Made by a program: the position numbers and the translations under genes. A stretch of 15,242 nt of DNA from Candidatus Lambdaproteobacteria bacterium. GTDB taxonomy: Bacteria > SAR324 > NAC60-12. The DNA lies in contig DTUH01000092.1 in assembly GCA_012964265.1 (NCBI GenBank), positions 1 to 15,242 on the forward strand. Reading direction: 5' to 3'. The notes under the pieces are model-generated. The model did not search any database. It worked only from the letters and a program-made list of their open reading frames with translations, and had not been told where the DNA came from. Of this stretch, positions 7,409 to 13,948 are shown in pieces; within the stretch, counting starts at the first letter, position 1, and each line of letters starts with the position of its first letter.

Positions 7409-7437
7409 TTGACAGACGAATGAGTATGAGCTATCGT
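7409..7437 (+). promoter_or_regulatory. Sigma-70-type promoter of the ABC transporter operon
   Basis: A perfect TTGACA (7409-7414) is followed after 17 nt by TATCGT (7432-7437), four of six matches to TATAAT. It lies in the 149-bp gap before the substrate-binding protein gene and would give a leader of about 70 nt that contains the palindrome at 7453-7477. It allows the transporter to be expressed separately from the broken catabolic genes upstream. Confidence 0.5.
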
Positions 7438-7452
7438 TATGGGCTTTTAGTA

Positions 7453-7477
7453 GATTTCCCAGATGGTCTGGTAAATC
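7453..7477 (+). promoter_or_regulatory. 25-bp imperfect palindrome in the livK leader
   Basis: The arms GATTT-C-CCAGA (7453-7463) and TCTGG-T-AAATC (7467-7477) pair over 10 of 11 positions around a TGG centre; the only mismatch is C against T. It lies just downstream of the proposed -10, so it could act as an operator blocking transcription or as an RNA hairpin in the leader. It has no sequence resemblance to the A/T dyad at 998-1017, so a different regulator would be expected. There is no U-tract after it, which argues against a terminator. Confidence 0.5.
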
Positions 7478-7514
7478 GAAGTGAAGTTGTAAAACCTAAT
7501 AATAGGAGAAAAAA

Positions 7515-8687
7515 ATGAAATTAGGTATTTTGGGAACGCTGTCCCTCGCTGCAATGTTGATTAGTCAGGTTGCCTTGGCAGAAACAGTAAAAATTGGATT
7601 TGTGACTACGCTCACAGGCGGCGCAGGTGCAATTGGAAATGATATGCGGGATGCGGTTGAACTCGCACTTGATCATTTGGGACGTAAAATGGGGGGATCA
7701 GATGTAAAAATGTTTTATGAAGACGACACCTTTAAGCCCGCTGTCGGTAAACAGAAAACTGAAAAATTGGTAAAAAAAGATAAAGTTCATTTTGTTACCG
7801 GTTACATTTGGAGTCATGTGTTGTTGGCATCCAGGAATTCGGTTGTGGGGAAAGGACCTTTTATGATTACCTCAAATGCAGGACCGGGTCCGGTTGCAGG
7901 TAAACTCTGTCACGAAGATTTTTTCTCAACTTCATGGCAAAATGACCAAACCACGATGGCTATGGGAGAGGTCTTAAACCAGTTGGGAATTAAGAATCTC
8001 TACATTATGGCACCGAACTATGCCGCCGGTAAAAGCATGGTTAAGGGAGTTTCACGAACCTTCAAAGGTAAAATAATTGGAAAAGATATGACCAAGTTTC
8101 CTGCACAACTGGATTTTTCGGCAGAACTGGCAAAGATTCGTGCGGCGAAACCTGATGCTGTATTTGTCTTCTATCCCGGAAAGCACGGTATGCAGTTTTT
8201 CAAGCAGTATTCCCAAGCCGGTTTAAAGGGTGAAATTCCATTGTATTCCGCCTTTACTGTGGATTCCTTAAGCCTTCCACGTTTAAAAGATTTAGCTTAC
8301 GGAAGTTTGATGACTCAGTTCTGGGCACCGGACTTGGACAATGCGGTTAATAAACGCTTTGTTGCTGATTATCGCAAAAAAACCGGACGCTATCCGACAT
8401 TTTACGCCGCGCAGTCTTACGACACGATCATGCTGATTAACAGTGCAGTAACGGCTGTAGGTGGTGATCTGTCAAATAAAGACGGAATGCGTAATGCCAT
8501 GCGTAAAGCAAATTTCCCCTCAATACGAGGTCCGTTCAAATACGGCAACAACCATTTCCCCATCCAAAACTTCTATTTGCGTAAAGTTGTTAAGGATGCG
8601 GATGGGAATTTCACTACCAGTATCGTGAAAACTGTCTATACCAATCACCAGGATCCTTACGCTAAAGATTGCAAAATGTCCTGGTAA
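7515..8687 (+). CDS. ABC transporter periplasmic substrate-binding protein, branched-chain/aromatic-acid type (LivK-like)
   Basis: A 390-residue type I periplasmic binding protein (Peripla_BP_6/Leu-Ile-Val binding family) that captures substrate for the permease encoded downstream. It has a clear signal peptide: a short basic start, a hydrophobic core, and cleavage expected after ALA at residue 22, before ETVKIGF. The mature protein begins with the family's first strand, VKIGFVTTLTGGAG, followed by MRDAVELALDHLGRKMGG. Segments such as FVTGYIWSHVLLAS, FFSTSWQNDQT and GPFKYGNNHFPIQNFYLR recall binding proteins that travel with aryl-CoA gene clusters rather than true leucine transporters. An aromatic acid such as 2-aminobenzoate is therefore the likely ligand, but that is inference. 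AGGAG (7503-7507) lies 7 nt before the ATG. The gene has its own promoter and is followed by a hairpin at 8705-8728, consistent with expression above that of the membrane components. Confidence 0.9.
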   Translation: MKLGILGTLSLAAMLISQVALAETVKIGFVTTLTGGAGAIGNDMRDAVELALDHLGRKMGGSDVKMFYEDDTFKPAVGKQKTEKLVKKDKVHFVTGYIWSHVLLASRNSVVGKGPFMITSNAGPGPVAGKLCHEDFFSTSWQNDQTTMAMGEVLNQLGIKNLYIMAPNYAAGKSMVKGVSRTFKGKIIGKDMTKFPAQLDFSAELAKIRAAKPDAVFVFYPGKHGMQFFKQYSQAGLKGEIPLYSAFTVDSLSLPRLKDLAYGSLMTQFWAPDLDNAVNKRFVADYRKKTGRYPTFYAAQSYDTIMLINSAVTAVGGDLSNKDGMRNAMRKANFPSIRGPFKYGNNHFPIQNFYLRKVVKDADGNFTTSIVKTVYTNHQDPYAKDCKMSW

Positions 8688-8704
8688 TTTGTTACTTTCC
8701 TGCG

Positions 8705-8728
8705 AGTGGAGGAGTTTACTCCTCCACT
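8705..8728 (+). terminator. Perfect 10-bp stem-loop between livK-like and livH-like genes
   Basis: AGTGGAGGAG (8705-8714) pairs perfectly with CTCCTCCACT (8719-8728) around a TTTA loop, 17 nt after the SBP stop codon. The downstream tract TTCTTCGTCTTTC is pyrimidine-rich but lacks a clean run of T. I infer a partial terminator or a 3' mRNA-stabilising hairpin that keeps the binding-protein message more abundant than the permease message. The stem itself is certain; its role is not. Confidence 0.75.
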
Positions 8729-8775
8729 TCTTCGTCTTTCCATCCAGACTCACACTTTGCAGTAAATAGGTTCAG

Positions 8776-9699
8776 GTGAACTGGATTCTGCTTTTGGAGC
8801 AAACCCTTAACGGGTTTCAATTCGGAATTTTATTATTTCTGCTTGCCGCCGGCCTGACCCTGATTTTTGGCATCATGGATCTGATCAATCTGGCTCACGG
8901 GTCGCTCTACATGATGGGGGCCTACTTTGCGGCAACTTTCACACAATGGACAGATTCATTCCTGCTCGGAGCCTTACTTGCTCTCCCTGCATGCATGTTA
9001 TTTGGAGTAATCCTGGAGAGAATCGCTCTACGTACACTCTATACACGTAGCCACCTTGACCAAGTCCTGGCAACCTTTGGTCTAATTCTATTTTTCAATG
9101 AATTTGTGCGCTTGATCTGGGGACCAATCGGCCTCGATATTCCCCTTCCTGGCCTTCTCAGCGGAAGTGTGGAACTTTTCTTCGGCATTCGCTATCCCGC
9201 CTTTAGACTGGTGATTATCGCCGTGGGCATCCTTGTAGCTTTTTTACTTTATTTACTTGTTTCAAAGACAAGAATTGGAATGCTGATCCGTGCAGGAGCA
9301 AGTAATCGTCAAATGGTTAGTGCGCTTGGAATAAACATCAACCTCCTTTATACAATAGTTTTTGGACTTGGAGCCGCCCTGGCAGGATTAGCAGGTCTGA
9401 TGGCTGCACCAATTATGACCGTGGAAATTGGGATGGGTGAAGAAATACTGATAGTTACTTTTGTAGTGATTGTCATCGGTGGTGTGGGATCCATCAAGGG
9501 AGCATTTGTAGCAGCGCTGATAGTAGGTTTTATTGATACAGTCGGCCGATCATTCCTACCTGATATTTTAGGCCTTTTCTTTTCCAACGATGTAGCCGAC
9601 ACTGCTGCCCCCGCCATTTCTTCAATGCTCATCTATATTTTGATGGCCCTCATTCTGGCAATCAAACCTCAAGGGCTATTCCCGCCAAAAGGAGCATAG
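8776..9699 (+). CDS. ABC transporter permease, LivH type
   Basis: A 307-residue inner-membrane permease of the branched-chain amino-acid (HAAT) family, one half of the transmembrane pore. About eight hydrophobic helices are visible. Family hallmarks are the N-terminal LLEQTLNGFQFGILLFLLAAG, then GLTLIFGIMDLINLAHGSLYMMGAYF, and later VFGLGAALAGLAGLMAAP and IVIGGVGSIKGAFVAALIVG, the cytoplasmic-loop region that contacts the ATPases. The start is GTG at 8776, supported by alignment of the N-terminus to the family; the upstream TAGG (8767-8770) is a weak ribosome site. It lies 88 bp after the SBP gene, beyond the hairpin, and abuts the second permease gene with no gap. The gene is intact. Confidence 0.92.
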   Translation: MNWILLLEQTLNGFQFGILLFLLAAGLTLIFGIMDLINLAHGSLYMMGAYFAATFTQWTDSFLLGALLALPACMLFGVILERIALRTLYTRSHLDQVLATFGLILFFNEFVRLIWGPIGLDIPLPGLLSGSVELFFGIRYPAFRLVIIAVGILVAFLLYLLVSKTRIGMLIRAGASNRQMVSALGININLLYTIVFGLGAALAGLAGLMAAPIMTVEIGMGEEILIVTFVVIVIGGVGSIKGAFVAALIVGFIDTVGRSFLPDILGLFFSNDVADTAAPAISSMLIYILMALILAIKPQGLFPPKGA

Positions 9700-10701
9700 A
9701 TGAATTTTTCTCCGCGGACTTCCATTATAGCATTATTAATAATCGGCCTGGGTGCCGTCCCAATAATTGCAGCCGGTATTGATGAACCATTCTACACCGT
9801 ATTATTTTCACGAATGTTAATTCTTTCAATCGGAGCAGTAAGTCTTAATTTAATTTTAGGATTTGGTGGAATGGTTAGTTTTGGCCATGCAGTTTACCTG
9901 GGAATTGGATCGTACGTGGTAGGTATCGGCACTTTTCACGCTATTGAAGATGGTGTGCAATGGATGGGCAACGGCTTTATTCACATGGGCATTGCAGTCG
10001 GTGTTTCTGCTTTGGCAGGATTGGTTATTGGAGCAATATCTTTGCGTACACGCGGAGTATATTTCATTATGATTACACTCGCGTTTTCTCAGATGTTCTA
10101 CTTCATAGCCGTAGGCAACGAAAATTACGGCGGCGATGACGGATTGAGCCTTTATATGCGCAGCGACTTTGCAGGCTTACTAGATCTATCAAATGACAAT
10201 ACCCTCTATTATCTCAACTTTGTTGTTTTACTTGCTAGTTTGTATATTTCCCACCGTTTGACCAATTCCCGTTTTGGAATGGTGATTCGTGGAACTAAAT
10301 CGAATGAACAAAGAATGAAATCAATTGGTTTCCCCGTTTTCCGCTACCGCCTCGTAGCTTTCATCATTGCCGGAGCAATCTGCGGATTAGCCGGAGTATT
10401 ATCGGCAAACCAGACTGATTTTGTCAGTCCTGCCGTTATGCATTGGACTAGATCCGGTGATTTGATCATCATGACAGTTTTGGGTGGATTGGGGACACTT
10501 TTTGGTCCGGTGATCGGTGCGGTTGCTTTCCTTTTCCTGGAAGAATTACTTTCCGGATTCACGGAATACTGGCAATTGATATTTGGTCCAATGCTGGTTC
10601 TGGTAGTCATTTTCGCTCGCGGAGGCATTGACGGAATGCTGGTTGGATTGGATCGTTGGTGGAATCGGCTCAATATAATAAATAAAGAAGGGGATTTATA
10701 A
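9700..10701 (+). CDS. ABC transporter permease, LivM type
   Basis: A 333-residue inner-membrane permease, partner of the LivH-type subunit. It shows multiple hydrophobic helices and the LivM signature LNLILGFGGMVSFGHAVYLGIGSY (about 50-73). Later come the cytoplasmic coupling region SNEQRMKSIGFPVFRYRLVAF and the segment FIIAGAICGLAGVLSANQ. The C-terminus ends in a short polar tail after a final helix and RGGIDGMLVG. Its ATG follows the TAG of the preceding gene directly, and its TAA overlaps the ATG of the first ATPase gene by one base, so translation of the membrane subunits and the ATPase is tightly coupled. No lesion was seen. Confidence 0.92.
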   Translation: MNFSPRTSIIALLIIGLGAVPIIAAGIDEPFYTVLFSRMLILSIGAVSLNLILGFGGMVSFGHAVYLGIGSYVVGIGTFHAIEDGVQWMGNGFIHMGIAVGVSALAGLVIGAISLRTRGVYFIMITLAFSQMFYFIAVGNENYGGDDGLSLYMRSDFAGLLDLSNDNTLYYLNFVVLLASLYISHRLTNSRFGMVIRGTKSNEQRMKSIGFPVFRYRLVAFIIAGAICGLAGVLSANQTDFVSPAVMHWTRSGDLIIMTVLGGLGTLFGPVIGAVAFLFLEELLSGFTEYWQLIFGPMLVLVVIFARGGIDGMLVGLDRWWNRLNIINKEGDL

Positions 10702-11447
10702 TGCTTAAAGTACAATCATTAGTCAAATCCTTCGGAGGTTTGCTGGCTACAGACGATCTATCATTTCAGGTAGAACCTGGAGAACTGCATGCGATTATAG
10801 GTCCAAATGGCGCAGGAAAAACCACTTTGATTGGACAATTAACCGGAGAAATTGTGTCGGATTCCGGAAGTGTTATATTTGATGGAAAAGATATTTCCGG
10901 AGTACCTGTTCATCTCCGATCTGCACTTGGATTGGCACGTTCCTTTCAAATCACCAATATTTTCATGGATATGACAGTACTGGATAATGTTGCATTAGCA
11001 GTGCAGGCACATGCGGGACACTCCTTCCATTTTTGGAAAGATGCACATAAAGACTCCAGTTTAAGAATACCCGCGTTTGAATTTTTGCAGCAAGTCGGTT
11101 TGGAGAAACGTGCTGAAAGAGTTGCAAATGAACTTTCTCATGGCGAACACCGTCAAATGGAAATTGCGTTGGCTTTGGCAACACGCCCTAAATTGCTTTT
11201 ACTCGATGAACCAATGGCTGGAATGGGGTCTGAAGAGTCAATCAAAATGATAGCCATTCTAAAAGGACTGAAAGGTAAATTGACTATTTTGTTGATTGAA
11301 CACGATATGGATGTAGTATTTGCTTTAGCAGACAGAATCACTGTAATGGTATATGGCCGCGGCATAACCACAGATACACCCGAAGAAATAAGGAAAAACC
11401 CTGAAGTCCGAGAGGCATATCTTGGTGAAGAGGAAAGTCGTGCTTAA
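10701..11447 (+). CDS. ABC transporter ATP-binding protein, LivG type
   Basis: A 248-residue cytoplasmic ATPase that powers the transporter. Walker A is GPNGAGKTT (34-42), the signature is LSHGEHR (145-151), Walker B with its glutamate is LLLLDE (165-170), and the switch histidine is His201 in IEHDM. LSHGEHRQ in place of LSGGQ is normal for the LivG group. The ATG at 10701 overlaps the permease stop codon by one base and follows a purine-rich AAGGGG (10689-10693 region). The 3' end overlaps the start of the second ATPase gene by 8 nt. All catalytic residues are present, so the transporter should be functional. Confidence 0.93.
   Translation: MLKVQSLVKSFGGLLATDDLSFQVEPGELHAIIGPNGAGKTTLIGQLTGEIVSDSGSVIFDGKDISGVPVHLRSALGLARSFQITNIFMDMTVLDNVALAVQAHAGHSFHFWKDAHKDSSLRIPAFEFLQQVGLEKRAERVANELSHGEHRQMEIALALATRPKLLLLDEPMAGMGSEESIKMIAILKGLKGKLTILLIEHDMDVVFALADRITVMVYGRGITTDTPEEIRKNPEVREAYLGEEESRA
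11428..11434 (+). promoter_or_regulatory. Shine-Dalgarno selecting the GTG start at 11440
   Basis: AAGAGGA, inside the 3' end of the first ATPase gene, ends 5 nt before GTG at 11440. This makes GTG-11440 a better start than the TTG at 11422 or the GTG at 11425, and gives the N-terminus (M)LKLKNVETAYG expected for LivF-type ATPases. Confidence 0.65.
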
Positions 11448-12141
11448 ACTAAAAAATGTCGAAACCGCATACGGTCAAAGCCAAGTTCTGTTTGGCATGG
11501 ATTTGGAGATAAAAGAAGGTGAAGCAGTTTCTTTGCTTGGGCGCAACGGTATGGGCAAAACTACGACAATCCATACAATTATGGGAATTGTTCCTGCTCG
11601 CTCAGGTGAAATTGTTTTTGCAGGAAATGCTATTCGTGAGTGGCCTTCCTATCTAGTTGCTCAGAAGGGTATCGGATTGGTTCCGGAGGGTCGTCAAATT
11701 TTTCCGAATCTGACAGTTGTTGAAAATTTAATTGCGACTGCAGCTAATCGATCAAAAAGCAAAAAGCCCTGGAATCTTGAAAAGGTTTTTGAGTTGTTTC
11801 CGCGACTTGCAAGTCGTACAAATAATATGGGGAATCAGCTTTCCGGCGGAGAACAGCAAATGCTGGCCATAGGCCGTGCATTGATGACAAATCCGCGACT
11901 ATTGATTTTGGATGAAGCAACAGAGGGTCTTGCTCCTTTAATCAGAATGGAAATTTGGGATTGTTTGAAAGGGTTGAAATCGTCCGGACAATCGATCCTT
12001 GTCGTAGATAAAAACATTGAAGCTCTTACACGATTTGCCGACCGACATTACATTATTGAAAAAGGACGTGTTGTCTGGACAGGGGATTCATCTTTGCTGA
12101 GCGATAATGAAGAAATACAACATCGCTTTTTGGGAATTTAG
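11440..12141 (+). CDS. ABC transporter ATP-binding protein, LivF type
   Basis: A 233-residue cytoplasmic ATPase, the second nucleotide-binding subunit, which would pair with the LivG type. Walker A is GRNGMGKTT (34-42), the signature LSGGEQQ (134-140), and Walker B LLILDE (154-159) followed by ATEGLAP, which is typical of LivF. The switch region reads VVDKNIEAL without a histidine, as is usual in this group. I chose GTG at 11440 from the ribosome site and from family N-termini; starts at 11422 and 11425 would add six or five residues. It overlaps the upstream gene by 8 nt. It is the last gene of the transporter operon, ending 22 nt before a convergent hairpin. No lesion was seen. Confidence 0.92.
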   Translation: MLKLKNVETAYGQSQVLFGMDLEIKEGEAVSLLGRNGMGKTTTIHTIMGIVPARSGEIVFAGNAIREWPSYLVAQKGIGLVPEGRQIFPNLTVVENLIATAANRSKSKKPWNLEKVFELFPRLASRTNNMGNQLSGGEQQMLAIGRALMTNPRLLILDEATEGLAPLIRMEIWDCLKGLKSSGQSILVVDKNIEALTRFADRHYIIEKGRVVWTGDSSLLSDNEEIQHRFLGI

Positions 12142-12163
12142 CAGGGTTTTTCAACGACATTTT

Positions 12164-12188
12164 GGCTGGAACTTTTTTTGTGCCAGCC
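12164..12188. terminator. Stem-loop in the convergent gap between livF-like and flagellin genes
   Basis: GGCTGG (12164-12169) pairs with CCAGCC (12183-12188). After an A-G mismatch, two more pairs (AC with GT) close a loop of seven T. The two flanking genes end on either side of it, 22 nt and 4 nt away. A symmetrical hairpin in a 51-bp convergent gap suggests a bidirectional transcription stop. Neither strand has a clean T-run after the stem, so intrinsic termination may be inefficient. Confidence 0.5.
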
Positions 12189-12192
12189 TTAG

Positions 12193-13800
12193 TCATTTCT
12201 GCAACAGTTGTAAAACGTTCTGAGGCAGTTGATTCGCTTGAGCCTGCATGGATTGGCTGGCCGACAGTAAAATCTGACTTCCTGTCAATTTTGACATCTC
12301 TTCTGCCATATCTGTGTCACGAATTGTTGACTCACCCCGTGTAATGTTTTCATCTGCAATTCTCAATGAATTAAGATTACTTTCAACAACGTTTTTCTGG
12401 AAAGATCCAATTGCCGCACGATAAGTTGATATTTCGTCTATTGACTTGTTTATGAGTCTGCTAGAATCGTTTGCTCCCTGTTTGCTGGTCAAGTCGATAT
12501 CAAACAAACTTCGAAAACCGCTTTCATTTTCCATACCCTGCCCCAAATTACTTGTACGAATGCTCTTAAAAGAAAAGCCACTTTCCATCCCAGGGTCAGG
12601 TCCGAGATTTACATTTTTTGTCTGTTGAGACAAGTGAACAAAACCTTCTATAATCGGATTATCTGGTGAACCGACAATTTCTGCCTGTGACTCTTGCACA
12701 AATTCTGTGCCGATGATGTCTCCCTGTTCATTTTTGACAGGAACTTCCTTCAATCCGATTGTACGATCATACTGTATTGTAATTCCATTTGCCGGAAAGG
12801 CGCCTTTGATTGCGGTAAGAAACTGACCTTTGCCTCTTGCAACAGTTCCGCCAATTCTGCCTGCTACGTCTAAACCTGGTTCTGATGATTCAGCAACATT
12901 TGCACTCTTGGTCAGTAGACCTGAAATATTGGATGTAACAGAAAAACTTGAGTCAGCACCAAAATTTTTGTGCCGAATGTAAAATGTTTTTTCGGGAGTT
13001 TCGAACGCCTCTAAAGCCAAACCACTTTCTGCAATCCCCTCTTTTATACTATGCATCACAATACCACGAATATCCGTGGATGCCTGCTCCGCAGGAAAAC
13101 GTGCAGGGTCTCGCTTATAGTTCGCTAAAACCTCTTCAATGTTATCCTTATCTTTTCCCAATCTCGTATTAATTTCTACGTTTCGGCCACCCTCGCTTAA
13201 CAAAATGGTTACTCCATCGCCAATATTACTTATTGTCAAGGGAACACTACCCTTTTTAAAAGCCTGTGTTGCAACCTGTACAATATCGACAGCATAACCT
13301 TCTGTTGGAGAATCTTTTGTCCATGTTTCTGCACTGACGAAACGCAAATGATTGCCTACCGAAGCACCATTTGCTCCCATACTACCATCAAGCAATCTTT
13401 TTCCATTGAACCTGGCAGTTTCCACGATACGATCCAAGGTAGAAATCAAATTATCTACTTCCTGTTGGTCTGCAGCCAGCATCGAGTCATCGTTTACCGC
13501 TTCGTTTGCCGCATGAACTGATAGTTGCTTCAAATGGAGCAGAATGTTGCTGAACTCACTAAGAGCTCCCTCAGCAGTTTGAAACATGGCTACAGCACTT
13601 GCGTTATTAAGGTGTGCCTGTCTCAATCCAGCTATTTGTCCTCTCATACGTTCGGAAGCAATCAACGATGCTGGACCGTCGGCCGCACTATTTATTCTTG
13701 TTCCAGAACTTAATTTTTCAATTGAGCTTCTTACTTTTTTCAAATTGTTTTCTGAGTGCCGTAATGTATTCAAAGATGTAGCATTGCTTCGAATTTTCAT
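12193..13800 (-). CDS. Flagellin, large (535 residues)
   Basis: The structural protein of the flagellar filament, exported by the flagellar type III system. The N-terminal D0/D1 domain (about 1-160) has TLRHSENNLKKVRSSIEKLSSG and RINSAADGPASLIASERMRGQI. The C-terminal D1/D0 (about 425-535) has NESGFRSLFDIDL, IDEISTYRAAIGSFQKN, STIRDTDMAEEM and the terminal QNVLQLLQK. Between them lies a 260-residue variable region that includes one Gly-rich repeat (GRIGG...GKGQFLT...GITIQYD, 314-345), seen in many deltaproteobacterial-type flagellins. In the segment aligned to the TLR5-recognition stretch of E. coli FliC (LQRVRELAVQ) this protein reads LLHLKQLSVH, so the key arginines are not kept. The ATG at 13800 follows GGGAGA. 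It is transcribed alone from the sigma-28 promoter at 13891-13917 and faces the transporter operon. No stop or frameshift was found. Confidence 0.94.
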   Translation of the reverse strand: MKIRSNATSLNTLRHSENNLKKVRSSIEKLSSGTRINSAADGPASLIASERMRGQIAGLRQAHLNNASAVAMFQTAEGALSEFSNILLHLKQLSVHAANEAVNDDSMLAADQQEVDNLISTLDRIVETARFNGKRLLDGSMGANGASVGNHLRFVSAETWTKDSPTEGYAVDIVQVATQAFKKGSVPLTISNIGDGVTILLSEGGRNVEINTRLGKDKDNIEEVLANYKRDPARFPAEQASTDIRGIVMHSIKEGIAESGLALEAFETPEKTFYIRHKNFGADSSFSVTSNISGLLTKSANVAESSEPGLDVAGRIGGTVARGKGQFLTAIKGAFPANGITIQYDRTIGLKEVPVKNEQGDIIGTEFVQESQAEIVGSPDNPIIEGFVHLSQQTKNVNLGPDPGMESGFSFKSIRTSNLGQGMENESGFRSLFDIDLTSKQGANDSSRLINKSIDEISTYRAAIGSFQKNVVESNLNSLRIADENITRGESTIRDTDMAEEMSKLTGSQILLSASQSMQAQANQLPQNVLQLLQK

Positions 13801-13890
13801 TTTGTTCTCCCATTGTTAGTCATAATTTTTAGGTTACGGTTCGCAGCTAACTCAATATAATATAGCCAGCGGGTAAAACCCTTGTCTTGC

Positions 13891-13917
13891 TTTTCGGCTC
13901 CCTAGAAAAAAACTTTA
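13891..13917 (-). promoter_or_regulatory. Sigma-28 (FliA) promoter of the flagellin gene
   Basis: On the minus strand TAAAGTTT (13917-13910) is a perfect -35 match, followed after exactly 11 nt by GCCGAAAA (13898-13891), seven of eight matches to the GCCGATAA -10. Start of transcription would be near 13884, giving a leader of about 80 nt. It lies 31 bp beyond the hemW-like stop codon, so flagellin is a class III (late) flagellar gene with its own promoter. Confidence 0.88.
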
Positions 13918-13948
13918 AAAAATAATAATGAAAAATTTTACAGTGCTT

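Noticed and set aside
11835..12017. Minus-strand open frame inside the LivF-type gene, and similar frames opposite other transporter genes
   Set aside because: These are shadows of conserved Walker and signature-motif codons in the opposite strand, with no ribosome sites or homology.
13871..13881. Small GGGT-AAA-ACCC hairpin in the flagellin leader as a riboswitch or control element
   Set aside because: A 4-bp stem is too short to support a structured regulatory RNA, and nothing flanking it extends the pairing.
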